Below are positions 1 through 4,996 of a DNA stretch of 5,329 nt, piece by piece. The notes beneath the pieces are model-generated. The model searched no databases and had not been told where the DNA came from. It saw only the letters and a program-made list of their open reading frames with translations. The first letter of the stretch is position 1. Every line of letters starts with the position of its first letter. The DNA comes from Thermoproteota archaeon (GTDB taxonomy: Archaea > Thermoproteota > Bathyarchaeia > Bathyarchaeales > Bathycorpusculaceae). The stretch lies in the NCBI GenBank assembly GCA_012511995.1, contig JAAZFA010000018.1, positions 1 through 5,329 of the forward strand, given 5' to 3'. A program made the position numbers and the translations under genes.

Positions 1-18
1 ATATTTTGCTGTTTTATG

Positions 19-1294
19 TTAGAGTTTGCGTTTTCTAAAGATTTTGGCGCCTTGGAACTCGGTGATGTATTCGAAGCCTGCTTCTATTAGGCTGCAGATT
101 TCTTGTTGTGTGGTTGCGACTTTGGAGATGTAGTTTGTTTCTCCTTGGAAGAGGGCTTCTTCTAGTTGGACGTAGAGTAGAGGGTGTTTTTGATGTTTTT
201 GTGTCCTAGGCGTTGCATGACGTAGTACATGTCTTTGGTTTCGTGGTAGAGTATGGTGCCTTTCCAGTAGCGGAAGGTGTGGAAGTGTATTTTTAGCAGT
301 CTGGGGTTGCTTAGTTTGTGGGCGAGGCGTTTTCGCTGGTAGCTAAATAAGGTGCTGAAGTGGTCGACTGGCATGTGGGGAAAGGAGAATATTCTGTCAC
401 CGTAGTTTTTAGAGAGGTTTTGGAGCATTTCTAATAGTTTGTTGCTTAGATGTACTACTCTTGGGTTACTGTGTTTTTCTGCGGTTATGTTGACTACTTT
501 GCTCTCGAAGTCTACGTCGTCTCATTTGAGCATCCATATTTCTCCGCATCTAGCGCCCGTCTCCTTTAACATCTGCAGAAATGTCGCCATGTGATGGGTG
601 CAGCCTGCGATGAGCTGGTCTATTTCTGTTTCTTTTGGAATAAACGGCAACTTGCGCACGGTCAGGTATAGTGGTGGGCTCCATGTGCCGCCAACCATCT
701 TGAGGAAGGATGAGTAGGCGTCGACGGCGTTGTTTTTTCTTCCATTGCACCATTGCTGTTTAGCGATTACTTCTTTGACTGTTTCTGGGTCGTAGAGGTT
801 AGCGCCTCGTTTAACCATTAAAGCAAGTAGCTTTGTGCGTCCCTCGATTGTTGCGTTGGCTCTTCCATTTTTCTTTAGCCACCAAGCGTATTCGATGATT
901 TTCCCTTTGATATCACTGTTTTCGCTTCTATGCAGAACTTTAGGTGTTTGTTGTTCTGCTGCCAAGTTTTTCGTCTCCTTGACGCATATTTGGCTACTAG
1001 ATAATGTGTTGGTTGGGCTTTTTAATGACTGCCCTTCAACTGTTTCACCATGTTCAAACGGATTCTTAGCTTTCTGTACGTCTTGAGGGTCTGAGAAGCG
1101 TCTGCCACACTTTCGGCAAACCCATCTTTGAATCTTATCGCCGAAAAACGAATGCCGGGTGCCGTCTTTCCAAACTTTGGCTGATTTGCAGTGTGGCATA
1201 GGGGGCTGGAGCCGACGCCTACCTTTGAAGGCGACTTACTTTCTGTTTGGGCTTTTTCGCCAAATATGCTGTCTTTTGGTGTAAGTCCAGCCAT
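19..1294 (-). pseudogene. Tyrosine recombinase/integrase with N-terminal zinc ribbon, inactivated by two frameshifts and a stop
   Basis: Remnant of an archaeal-type site-specific tyrosine recombinase (about 424 residues if repaired), the enzyme that would have moved this island. It starts at ATG 1292-1294 behind a strong SD. A 32-residue leader precedes a Cys4 zinc ribbon (CPHC, then CRKC about 24 residues later). A SAM-like N-terminal core-binding region follows, then the catalytic domain: GARCGE with the box I Arg (codon 549-551), the Lys of AEKHSN (474-476), HTFR, LGHK and the nucleophile Tyr (172-174). Three lesions are visible. One C is missing from a C run at 1195-1196, which shifts the frame inside CPHC. 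TGA at 522-524 stands where WMLK-W-DDVDF would be expected. Two extra bases near 178-179 lie between the last His and the Tyr. With the two bases removed, the His-to-Tyr spacing is the usual nine residues. The frame then ends at TAA 19-21. It is the last gene of the minus-strand operon. The family call is very safe; inactivity is inferred from the lesions. Confidence 0.9.
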
Positions 1295-1306
1295 TCCCTC
1301 CCACCT
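1295..1306 (-). promoter_or_regulatory. Strong Shine-Dalgarno site for the integrase start at 1294
   Basis: On the minus strand this reads AGGTGGGAGGGA directly before ATG. It decides that the integrase originally began at 1294 with MAGLTPKDS and not at the ATG at 1199. The 1199 ATG arises in another frame only because of the frameshift in the zinc ribbon, and it has no SD. Confidence 0.7.
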
Positions 1307-1309
1307 CGC

Positions 1310-1528
1310 CTAGTTGTGGTTGCTTAGTTTGTCAAGGACTGCTTCTTGTTGCCACTGGGAAAGCTCTTTCCAGTCTACTGCAAAAACGGATTTTGGGTCT
1401 TTGATGCCCTCGAGTTTGGATTGTTGCGCTGCGATACTTTGTATGGGTACTTTGCCGTCGGGAAAGATGTCACCCCATTCGCGTTTGCCTTCAAGGTTGA
1501 GGCATGCCCATGTTTGATACGCGGTCAT
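1310..1528 (-). CDS. Small uncharacterised protein of the integration module (72 aa)
   Basis: I do not recognise a named family. The protein is short and soluble with no membrane segment. Its C-terminal third, VDWKELSQWQQEAVLDKLSNHN, reads as one or two amphipathic helices with several Trp and Gln residues, and the N-terminal part contains WACLNLEGKREW. The chosen start is ATG 1526-1528, because a GAGGT Shine-Dalgarno lies 8 nt upstream; a TTG at 1537 would sit inside that SD. It lies 15 bp after the 121-aa gene and 15 bp before the integrase start, so all are probably cotranslated from one message. Small proteins next to integrases in archaeal islands can be excision or accessory factors, but nothing in the sequence proves such a role. 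Existence of the gene is well supported by spacing and SD; function is unknown. Confidence 0.7.
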   Translation of the reverse strand: MTAYQTWACLNLEGKREWGDIFPDGKVPIQSIAAQQSKLEGIKDPKSVFAVDWKELSQWQQEAVLDKLSNHN

Positions 1529-1536
1529 AAACAGCA

Positions 1537-1541
1537 ACCTC
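1537..1541 (-). promoter_or_regulatory. Shine-Dalgarno GAGGT that sets the 72-aa gene start at ATG 1528
   Basis: On the minus strand GAGGT is followed by an 8-nt spacer and ATG. It overlaps the alternative upstream TTG (1535-1537), which argues against that codon as the start. Confidence 0.55.
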
Positions 1542-1543
1542 AG

Positions 1544-1909
1544 TTAGTTTTTAGGTTTGAGTTTTTGTCGGTAGATTTTGTCTTCGCCATAGAGCCAGTA
1601 GCTGTATTGGTAGGTGTCACCGTGGTAGCGGTCTTTGATGGTTGCGTTGTTGACTCGTAGGATGTTGTAGGCGCTTTGCCACTTGTCAGAGAGATTGTTT
1701 TGTTTGTAGGCGACTTCAAATTGGCCAAGTTTGGCACCCTGCTGGAGTTCAAACTTTAGGGTGGTGAAGGTGATTTCTTGCACGGCAGCAACTTGCTTTT
1801 TCTCCCTCGTTTCAGGTGGCGCCATAGAGTCAATATATTCGTTTGCGGCGTCAGCGATCAGTTGGCAACCGTCTCGGAGCTTTACTAGAAATTCGATTTG
1901 CTTGTCCAC
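1544..1909 (-). CDS. Uncharacterised protein of the integration module (121 aa, GTG start)
   Basis: Function not recognised. The N-terminal half is helical and charged (KQIEFLVKLRDGCQLIADAANEYIDSM). The C-terminal half is rich in aromatic residues and ends in a distinctive Tyr-rich stretch (RYHGDTYQYSYWLYGEDKIYRQKLKPK). No signal peptide or membrane helix is visible. The GTG start at 1907-1909 lies 2 bp after the stop of the ribbon-helix-helix gene. It is preceded by GGAGAG (1916-1921, inside the end of the upstream gene) with a 6-nt spacer, which indicates translational coupling. The gene sits second in an operon that ends in the integrase, so a role in integration, excision or element maintenance is plausible but only inferred from position. 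The composition and the conserved-looking C-terminus suggest a real, structured protein. Confidence 0.75.
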   Translation of the reverse strand: MDKQIEFLVKLRDGCQLIADAANEYIDSMAPPETREKKQVAAVQEITFTTLKFELQQGAKLGQFEVAYKQNNLSDKWQSAYNILRVNNATIKDRYHGDTYQYSYWLYGEDKIYRQKLKPKN

Positions 1910-1911
1910 GG

Positions 1912-2097
1912 TTAACTCTCCATTTCAGCTGCGTCTGGCGTCTTTGTATTATGCTCTTGATTGTTGAGATACTCAGTTATGGCTACTCGGATGGCTTGAC
2001 TTAAGTTCTTGAATTTCCGCTCAAAAATTAGCCGCTCCAGCCGCTCTCTTTCAGGTGCTTCTAACCTTAAAGCAATTCTACACTTGTAATGTCTCAA
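1912..2097 (-). CDS. Ribbon-helix-helix (CopG/Arc-type) transcriptional regulator, 61 aa
   Basis: A small DNA-binding protein expected to act as a dimer. The pattern is typical: a short N-terminal strand (HYKCRIALRLEAPE), a first helix (ERERLERLIFERKFK) and a second helix starting at NLSQAIRVAITEYLNNQ, where the N-S-x-A-I-R-x-A-I turn matches the family. A hydrophilic tail (EHNTKTPDAAEMES) follows. The start is TTG 2095-2097, behind AGGTG with about 7 nt spacing. There is no ATG or GTG in frame between it and the upstream in-frame stop. It is the first gene of the minus-strand operon that ends in the integrase and lies 59 bp from a divergent gene, the usual place for a self-regulating repressor of an integration module. 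The target operator is not proven. Family call is good; autoregulation is inference. Confidence 0.8.
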   Translation of the reverse strand: MRHYKCRIALRLEAPERERLERLIFERKFKNLSQAIRVAITEYLNNQEHNTKTPDAAEMES

Positions 2098-2123
2098 CTT
2101 TTTACACCTTGCTTTGTCATACG

Positions 2124-2129
2124 TTTAAG
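2124..2129. promoter_or_regulatory. Possible TATA-like box serving two divergent promoters
   Basis: TTTAAG on the plus strand (CTTAAA on the minus) lies near the middle of the 59-bp divergent gap. Its centre is about 30 bp from the GTG at 2157 and about 30 bp from the TTG at 2097. In archaea the TATA box is centred about 26 bp before the transcript start, so the plus-strand message would be leaderless or nearly so. The match is short and no BRE element is obvious, so this is a weak call. Confidence 0.35.
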
Positions 2130-2156
2130 TAATGACGTGAGAATACGGGGTATTTT

Positions 2157-3005
2157 GTGGTCAGATTGTCCTCGCAGGTGGTTTACCAGACAAATGCAGA
2201 TTGGCACGCATCCAGTGAAGCCTTATTTCATAATCCCCTTTTGAAGACTTTTTCTGAATCAGATAAGGGTCTGCTAATTTTCCAGTTTATAGACAGCCCC
2301 ACTATCTTTATTTTGGCACCTACAGGCAAGCTACAAGTAAAATGGAAGGATATAGAGGAAAAGAAAATTCTCTTCCGATTAATCAAGAATCTTCTTGTCG
2401 CCCCTCCAAACGAGCAGCTTATCATAAAACCTCTAAAACAGCAATTATGGATAGAGTACCCAGTGCCTGACCCGTTTAAGGTCTATTGGTGCGATCAATC
2501 ATCAGAATTCGCTTTGAAAAAACCAATTGTGCCTGCGAAGGAGGAGGCACCAAGTAAGTTTTCTATTGAACTGGGTAGAGTCAGGCAAGCGCTTGGAGAG
2601 TTAAGGCATGAATTACGATTTCTTAGGGAGCCATCCTTTAATGAAGTGGCAATTAAATCCTGCTGCCTAAACCATGATACCATACGTATTGCATTGAAAC
2701 TGTCGATTTGGCGGGATGAGCCTCTTGATCAGGCTAAACGTACTGCTGAAGAGACGCTTAACTTAGCTTCCTGGATAAACTACAAAAATGGAAGTGAAGA
2801 GAACCCTAAGTTAATGGCACTGTCTAGAAAGGCTATTAATTCTGCATCGCTCGAAGCTATTAAAAGAGCCCAAGTTATACTCAAGAATTACCCTGAGTTG
2901 ATTCCTAAGGTTGGTTCAAACCAGCTCATGTGGCCTGAAGAAACGAAAGCTAAGTGGGTAGCAGTTTTCGCGGATGAACCGCCAGCCCCCCAGACTTGGA
3001 AATAA
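2157..3005 (+). CDS. Uncharacterised two-part protein, 282 aa
   Basis: I do not recognise a family with known function. Residues 1 to about 110 look beta-rich and hydrophobic (KGLLIFQFIDSPTIFILAPTGKLQVKWKD), followed by a helix (EKKILFRLIKNLLV). A polar Pro/Lys linker comes next (about 120-135, KKPIVPAKEEAPSK). A largely helical C-terminal region follows, with an ELGRVRQALGELRHELRFL helix and further helices to about residue 260. No signal peptide, membrane span or nucleotide-binding motif is visible. The GTG start at 2157 is the first usable codon after the in-frame TGA at 2133. There is no convincing SD, which fits a leaderless message from the TTTAAG box at 2124. It is divergent from the integration operon and followed by the inverted-repeat array. 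Codon use and length support a real gene; a cargo or regulatory protein of the island is only a guess. Confidence 0.75.
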   Translation: MVRLSSQVVYQTNADWHASSEALFHNPLLKTFSESDKGLLIFQFIDSPTIFILAPTGKLQVKWKDIEEKKILFRLIKNLLVAPPNEQLIIKPLKQQLWIEYPVPDPFKVYWCDQSSEFALKKPIVPAKEEAPSKFSIELGRVRQALGELRHELRFLREPSFNEVAIKSCCLNHDTIRIALKLSIWRDEPLDQAKRTAEETLNLASWINYKNGSEENPKLMALSRKAINSASLEAIKRAQVILKNYPELIPKVGSNQLMWPEETKAKWVAVFADEPPAPQTWK

Positions 3006-3015
3006 TCAACTTCGT

Positions 3016-3065
3016 AAGAAGAAAAAATTGGATATTCTTAAGAATTCACGCGTTTTTTCTTTCTT
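3016..3065. repeat. Inverted repeat unit 1
   Basis: AAGAAGAAAAAA (3016-3027) faces TTTTTTCTTTCTT (3053-3065); pairing is complete apart from one extra T. Inside the 25-nt loop lies a second perfect 12-bp palindrome, ATTCTTAAGAAT (3034-3045). Confidence 0.65.
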
Positions 3066-3079
3066 CCAAACTACAATCA

Positions 3080-3124
3080 AAAGAAGAAGAAACAACCTTG
3101 GAAATTTTGGATTTCTTCTTCTTT
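3080..3124. repeat. Inverted repeat unit 2, perfect 13-bp arms
   Basis: AAAGAAGAAGAAA (3080-3092) and TTTCTTCTTCTTT (3112-3124) are exact reverse complements around a 19-nt loop. This is the longest perfect stem in the array. Confidence 0.8.
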
Positions 3125-3154
3125 CAAACAAGCACAGAGTTGACAGTAGAAAAG

Positions 3155-3191
3155 AAGAAGACAGTGTATGTGTGCAGGTTGTTGTCTTCTT
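3155..3191. repeat. Inverted repeat unit 3
   Basis: AAGAAGACA (3155-3163) and TGTCTTCTT (3183-3191) are exact reverse complements around a 19-nt loop. Only 6 nt separate this unit from unit 4. Confidence 0.65.
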
Positions 3192-3197
3192 TCAGGG

Positions 3198-3242
3198 AAG
3201 AAGAAAAAAGTGATTTTTCCCTAAAATACGTTTTTTCTTCTT
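3198..3242. repeat. Inverted repeat unit 4, perfect 12-bp arms
   Basis: AAGAAGAAAAAA (3198-3209) and TTTTTTCTTCTT (3231-3242) pair exactly around a 21-nt loop. The left arm is identical to the left arm of unit 1, and the right arm follows the same CG dinucleotide as in unit 1. Confidence 0.75.
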
Positions 3243-3286
3243 TCGACTCAAAACCCACTCAAAAAGAAAGCGGTTTCGGGTATAGA

Positions 3287-3322
3287 AGAAGAAAAACCCG
3301 TGTAGCAGCCATTTTTTCTTCT
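3287..3322. repeat. Inverted repeat unit 5
   Basis: AGAAGAAAAA (3287-3296) and TTTTTCTTCT (3313-3322) pair exactly around a 16-nt loop. A smaller stem, CTCCTTT (3321-3327) with AAAGGAG (3336-3342), links this unit to unit 6. Confidence 0.65.
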
Positions 3323-3340
3323 CCTTTGAAGTCCAAAAGG

Positions 3341-3380
3341 AGAACAACAACAAACCAATTTTTCCAACTGTTGTTGTTCT
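3341..3380. repeat. Inverted repeat unit 6, perfect 12-bp arms of a different motif
   Basis: AGAACAACAACA (3341-3352) and TGTTGTTGTTCT (3369-3380) pair exactly around a 16-nt loop. The arm uses an ACA/ACAA motif where the other units use AAGAAG, yet keeps the same stem-loop geometry. Confidence 0.75.
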
Positions 3381-3479
3381 GCCAGTCGTTTACCATTCTC
3401 TGTTTAGCTTTGGTATAGCTCAGCTCGCATTATTTTTTGACGACTCTGGAAAACAGAACAAAACTTAAGTGCTAATAGC

Positions 3480-4325
3480 TTGAAACTGGAACAAGAGGTT
3501 AACGCTTTGCTTAGTGAGCTTGCGACGCATAATCAGGCTATAGCCAGTAAATCAATCATCAAGAAGATAGGCTTTCGAGTGGGGCCAAGCGGCGTACATA
3601 TCGGTCGAACGATAATGCTCGATGAACTACGAACGCTACTTTCATGCGTTCCATCTCCGGATGCTCAGAGAGAGGATTATATCAAGGCTATAGTAGAGAA
3701 CAATTGTTTGGGAAAGCGCTCGCAAAAGAATCGAGAGCTTTCAGCAAGGCATTTAATGACTCTTTATTCACTCGACTCATCGGTTGCTACTTTTCAAGCT
3801 CTGAGGTATTTTTGGATACGAGACGTCTGCAGCCAACCTCGGATAGCATTGCTTAGCGCATATTCACGAGATGGCTTGCTTCGAATGAGCGCTCCATATG
3901 TTTTGTCACTTAAGGAAGGGGAAGTTCTTGATCGAGCGGCTTTCAAAGAGTTTCTTGACAAAAAAGCATCTGGTCGTCTTAGCGGGTTTTGCTTGGAGGG
4001 ATTGGTTAGAAATGTTTGCGGAACTTTGATTCGGTCTGGTCATCTACATAGAGCTGGAAAGGCTCGTTCAAAGGCTGTAGCAACTGAGGGCTCTGTATCA
4101 TACGCTCTTTTTCTAGGTTATCTTTGTGGCGCTCGCGGTGAAGCGCTTTTTTCAACAGAGTTTGCAAAGCTACTTGATTGTTCATCTGCACGTATGATAG
4201 AGTTGGCAGAGGAGGCGTCACGTCGAGGCTGGATTAACTTTAAACGTATAGGAAATGTCATGGAGGTTCAGTTTACAAATTTACTGACAGCACAAGAAAG
4301 GGAATGGATCCATGAGCAAAATTAA
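3480..4325 (+). CDS. BrxA-like protein of a BREX-type operon (281 aa, winged-helix C-terminus)
   Basis: Probable functional equivalent of BrxA, a small DNA-binding component of BREX phage-defence systems. Support is the position directly upstream of a clear brxB, a motif at residues 73-80 (ENNCLGKR, then a helix ending LYSLD) that resembles the N-x-L-x-KR block of the DUF1819/BrxA family, and a C-terminal winged-helix-like region (about 223-267: FSTEFAKLLDCSSARMIELAEEASRRGWI, then a short hairpin NFKRIGNVMEVQF). It is longer than typical BrxA (around 200 aa), with an extra N-terminal 60 residues (GFRVGPSGVHIGRT) and a middle segment that do not look like the canonical family. It may therefore be a separate BrxA-analogue family. 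The start TTG 3480 is the first usable codon after the in-frame TGA at 3438; it has no good SD, so the true start is unsure. The gene overlaps brxB by 14 bp. Confidence 0.6.
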   Translation: MKLEQEVNALLSELATHNQAIASKSIIKKIGFRVGPSGVHIGRTIMLDELRTLLSCVPSPDAQREDYIKAIVENNCLGKRSQKNRELSARHLMTLYSLDSSVATFQALRYFWIRDVCSQPRIALLSAYSRDGLLRMSAPYVLSLKEGEVLDRAAFKEFLDKKASGRLSGFCLEGLVRNVCGTLIRSGHLHRAGKARSKAVATEGSVSYALFLGYLCGARGEALFSTEFAKLLDCSSARMIELAEEASRRGWINFKRIGNVMEVQFTNLLTAQEREWIHEQN

Positions 4326-4869
4326 GCGTCTTATCGAAAATTACAAGGCTTATATTGATTTGCCTTGGGAAAACGCGGCTGCTCTTCAACGGGTTATTTT
4401 TTGCGTTTACAATGAGGATGATGAGCTTCAGCTTAGAGCTAAGATTGATGAATTCCAAATAGTAACTTGGAATGCAGGACACGACTGGGCTATCTTTGAC
4501 CTTACCGACACTTTTGCAGTGTGGCTTGCAAAGCAACGTTATAAAAAAAGCTATTTTAAAAATCCCGAATTTCTTTCAGCTCTCTTGCCCCAATATCTTG
4601 AATTTATTAAGAAAGAATTTGATTGCTTTCTTAAAACTCACAACATAGGTGCAAATACAGTTGTTGCTTTAAAGGGGGTCGGTTCACTTTTCGGATTTTT
4701 AAAGGTAAAAGAAGTTGTTGAAGCATTAGCTCCTGCTTTCGAAGGAAGGTTACTAGTGTTTTTCTCTGGAGCACATGATGAGAACAATAACTACCGTTTA
4801 TTTAATGCCTATGACGGCTGGAATTATCTTGCCGTACCCATAACAGCTGATAAGGATTTGTACTCATGA
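4312..4869 (+). CDS. brxB: BrxB, BREX system protein (DUF1788 family)
   Basis: A 185-residue protein of about the usual BrxB/DUF1788 length. The family signature is in the C-terminal half: ALKGVGSLFGFLKVKEVVEALAP and EGRLLVFFSG (119-153), then NNYRLFNAYDGWNYLAVPI (159-177). The N-terminal half carries DLTDTFAVWL (63-72). BrxB is needed in BREX systems that contain it, but its biochemical role is not settled; no catalytic motif is visible here. The ATG at 4312 lies within the end of the upstream gene and has AAAGGGA 8 nt before it. The stop TGA 4867-4869 overlaps the ATG of the next gene (ATGA). These overlaps show an operon with translational coupling. The reading frame is intact with no sign of decay, unlike the gene that follows. 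Family call is strong; activity without the rest of the system is doubtful. Confidence 0.85.
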   Translation: MSKIKRLIENYKAYIDLPWENAAALQRVIFCVYNEDDELQLRAKIDEFQIVTWNAGHDWAIFDLTDTFAVWLAKQRYKKSYFKNPEFLSALLPQYLEFIKKEFDCFLKTHNIGANTVVALKGVGSLFGFLKVKEVVEALAPAFEGRLLVFFSGAHDENNNYRLFNAYDGWNYLAVPITADKDLYS

Positions 4870-4940
4870 AACCATTAGATAAAGCGTTAAGGAATCAGCT
4901 ATAGAAAACTGTTAAAGATGCGCGAGAAGCCGCTGACTAA
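4866..4940 (+). pseudogene. N-terminal stub of the next BREX gene, probably a PglX-like methyltransferase
   Basis: The ATG at 4866 overlaps the brxB stop by 4 bp, the arrangement expected for the next gene of the operon. Its frame reads MKPLDKALRNQL, then TAG (4902-4904), then KTVKDAREAAD, then TAA (4938-4940). The two parts join into one amphipathic helix, and the phrase ALRNQL-x-KTVKDAREAA resembles, from memory, the first residues of the large PglX/Eco57I-like adenine methyltransferases found beside DUF1788 genes. The TAG replaces what would probably be a Glu codon. After 4940 no frame continues the similarity, so about 1,000 residues are missing: nonsense mutation plus deletion or displacement. 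Pyrrolysine or readthrough at TAG would not rescue it because TAA follows 11 codons later. Assignment to PglX and not another BREX gene is moderate; that this is a broken gene is well supported. Confidence 0.6.
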
Positions 4941-4946
4941 CAACAA

Positions 4947-4955
4947 TTTAATAAA
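4947..4955 (+). promoter_or_regulatory. Likely archaeal TATA box for the gene at 4997
   Basis: TTTAATAAA is a good match to the archaeal TATA box. A transcript starting about 26 nt downstream (near 4976) would have a leader of roughly 20 nt carrying GGAG (4984-4987), 9 nt before ATG 4997. The box lies within a small palindrome, CAATTT/AAATTG (4944-4949 and 4953-4958). Confidence 0.5.
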
Positions 4956-4996
4956 TTGAAACATTAAAACATAAATCAAGAGTGGAGCTACTGGCA

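Larger units (their letters stand above)
3016..3380. repeat. Array of six inverted repeats with AAGAAGAA/TTCTTCTT-type arms
   Basis: This stretch fills most of the 474-bp gap between the genes at 2157-3005 and 3480-4325. Purine-rich arms and their reverse complements alternate without exception across six units, with arms of 9-13 bp and loops of about 16-25 nt. Loop sequences mostly differ, so it is not a simple tandem repeat and not a CRISPR, whose repeats would share orientation. Each strand carries several T-rich tracts, which could end transcription from either side, since archaeal terminators are often just T tracts. Open frames across it encode only alternating Lys/Glu and Phe/Ser runs and are not credible genes. 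The tail from 3381 to 3479 shows no clear feature except the probable leader of the next gene. Confidence 0.75.

Noticed and set aside
1..18. Terminator or attachment site after the integrase
   Set aside because: Only 18 bp are visible; no T tract on the minus strand and no copy of this sequence found elsewhere in the window.
835..1086. Plus-strand 83-aa open frame
   Set aside because: It is the antisense shadow of the integrase coding sequence; no SD and no recognisable protein features.
3016..3380. CRISPR array
   Set aside because: The repeated motifs alternate in orientation, are short, and spacing between motif centres varies from about 17 to 54 bp; there is no constant direct repeat.
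2974..3418. Two overlapping plus-strand open frames (2974-3213 and 2996-3418) across the intergenic array
   Set aside because: The translations are alternating Lys/Glu and Phe/Ser runs produced by the AAGAAG and TTCTTC arms; no SD, no domain, low complexity.
3416..3423. TAGCTCAG, resembling a tRNA D-arm
   Set aside because: No T-loop, anticodon stem or acceptor pairing follows within tRNA distance.
4006..4536. Minus-strand open frames opposite the brxA-like and brxB genes
   Set aside because: They lie antisense to well-supported coding genes and show no domain or translation signal.
4902..4904. TAG as a pyrrolysine codon or programmed readthrough in the pglX-like start
   Set aside because: A TAA follows 11 codons later in the same frame and no frame continues the similarity, so readthrough would give only a 24-residue peptide.
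4955..4963. AATTGAAAC-like sequence typical of the end of some CRISPR repeats
   Set aside because: Only one copy exists, with no repeated unit or spacers around it.
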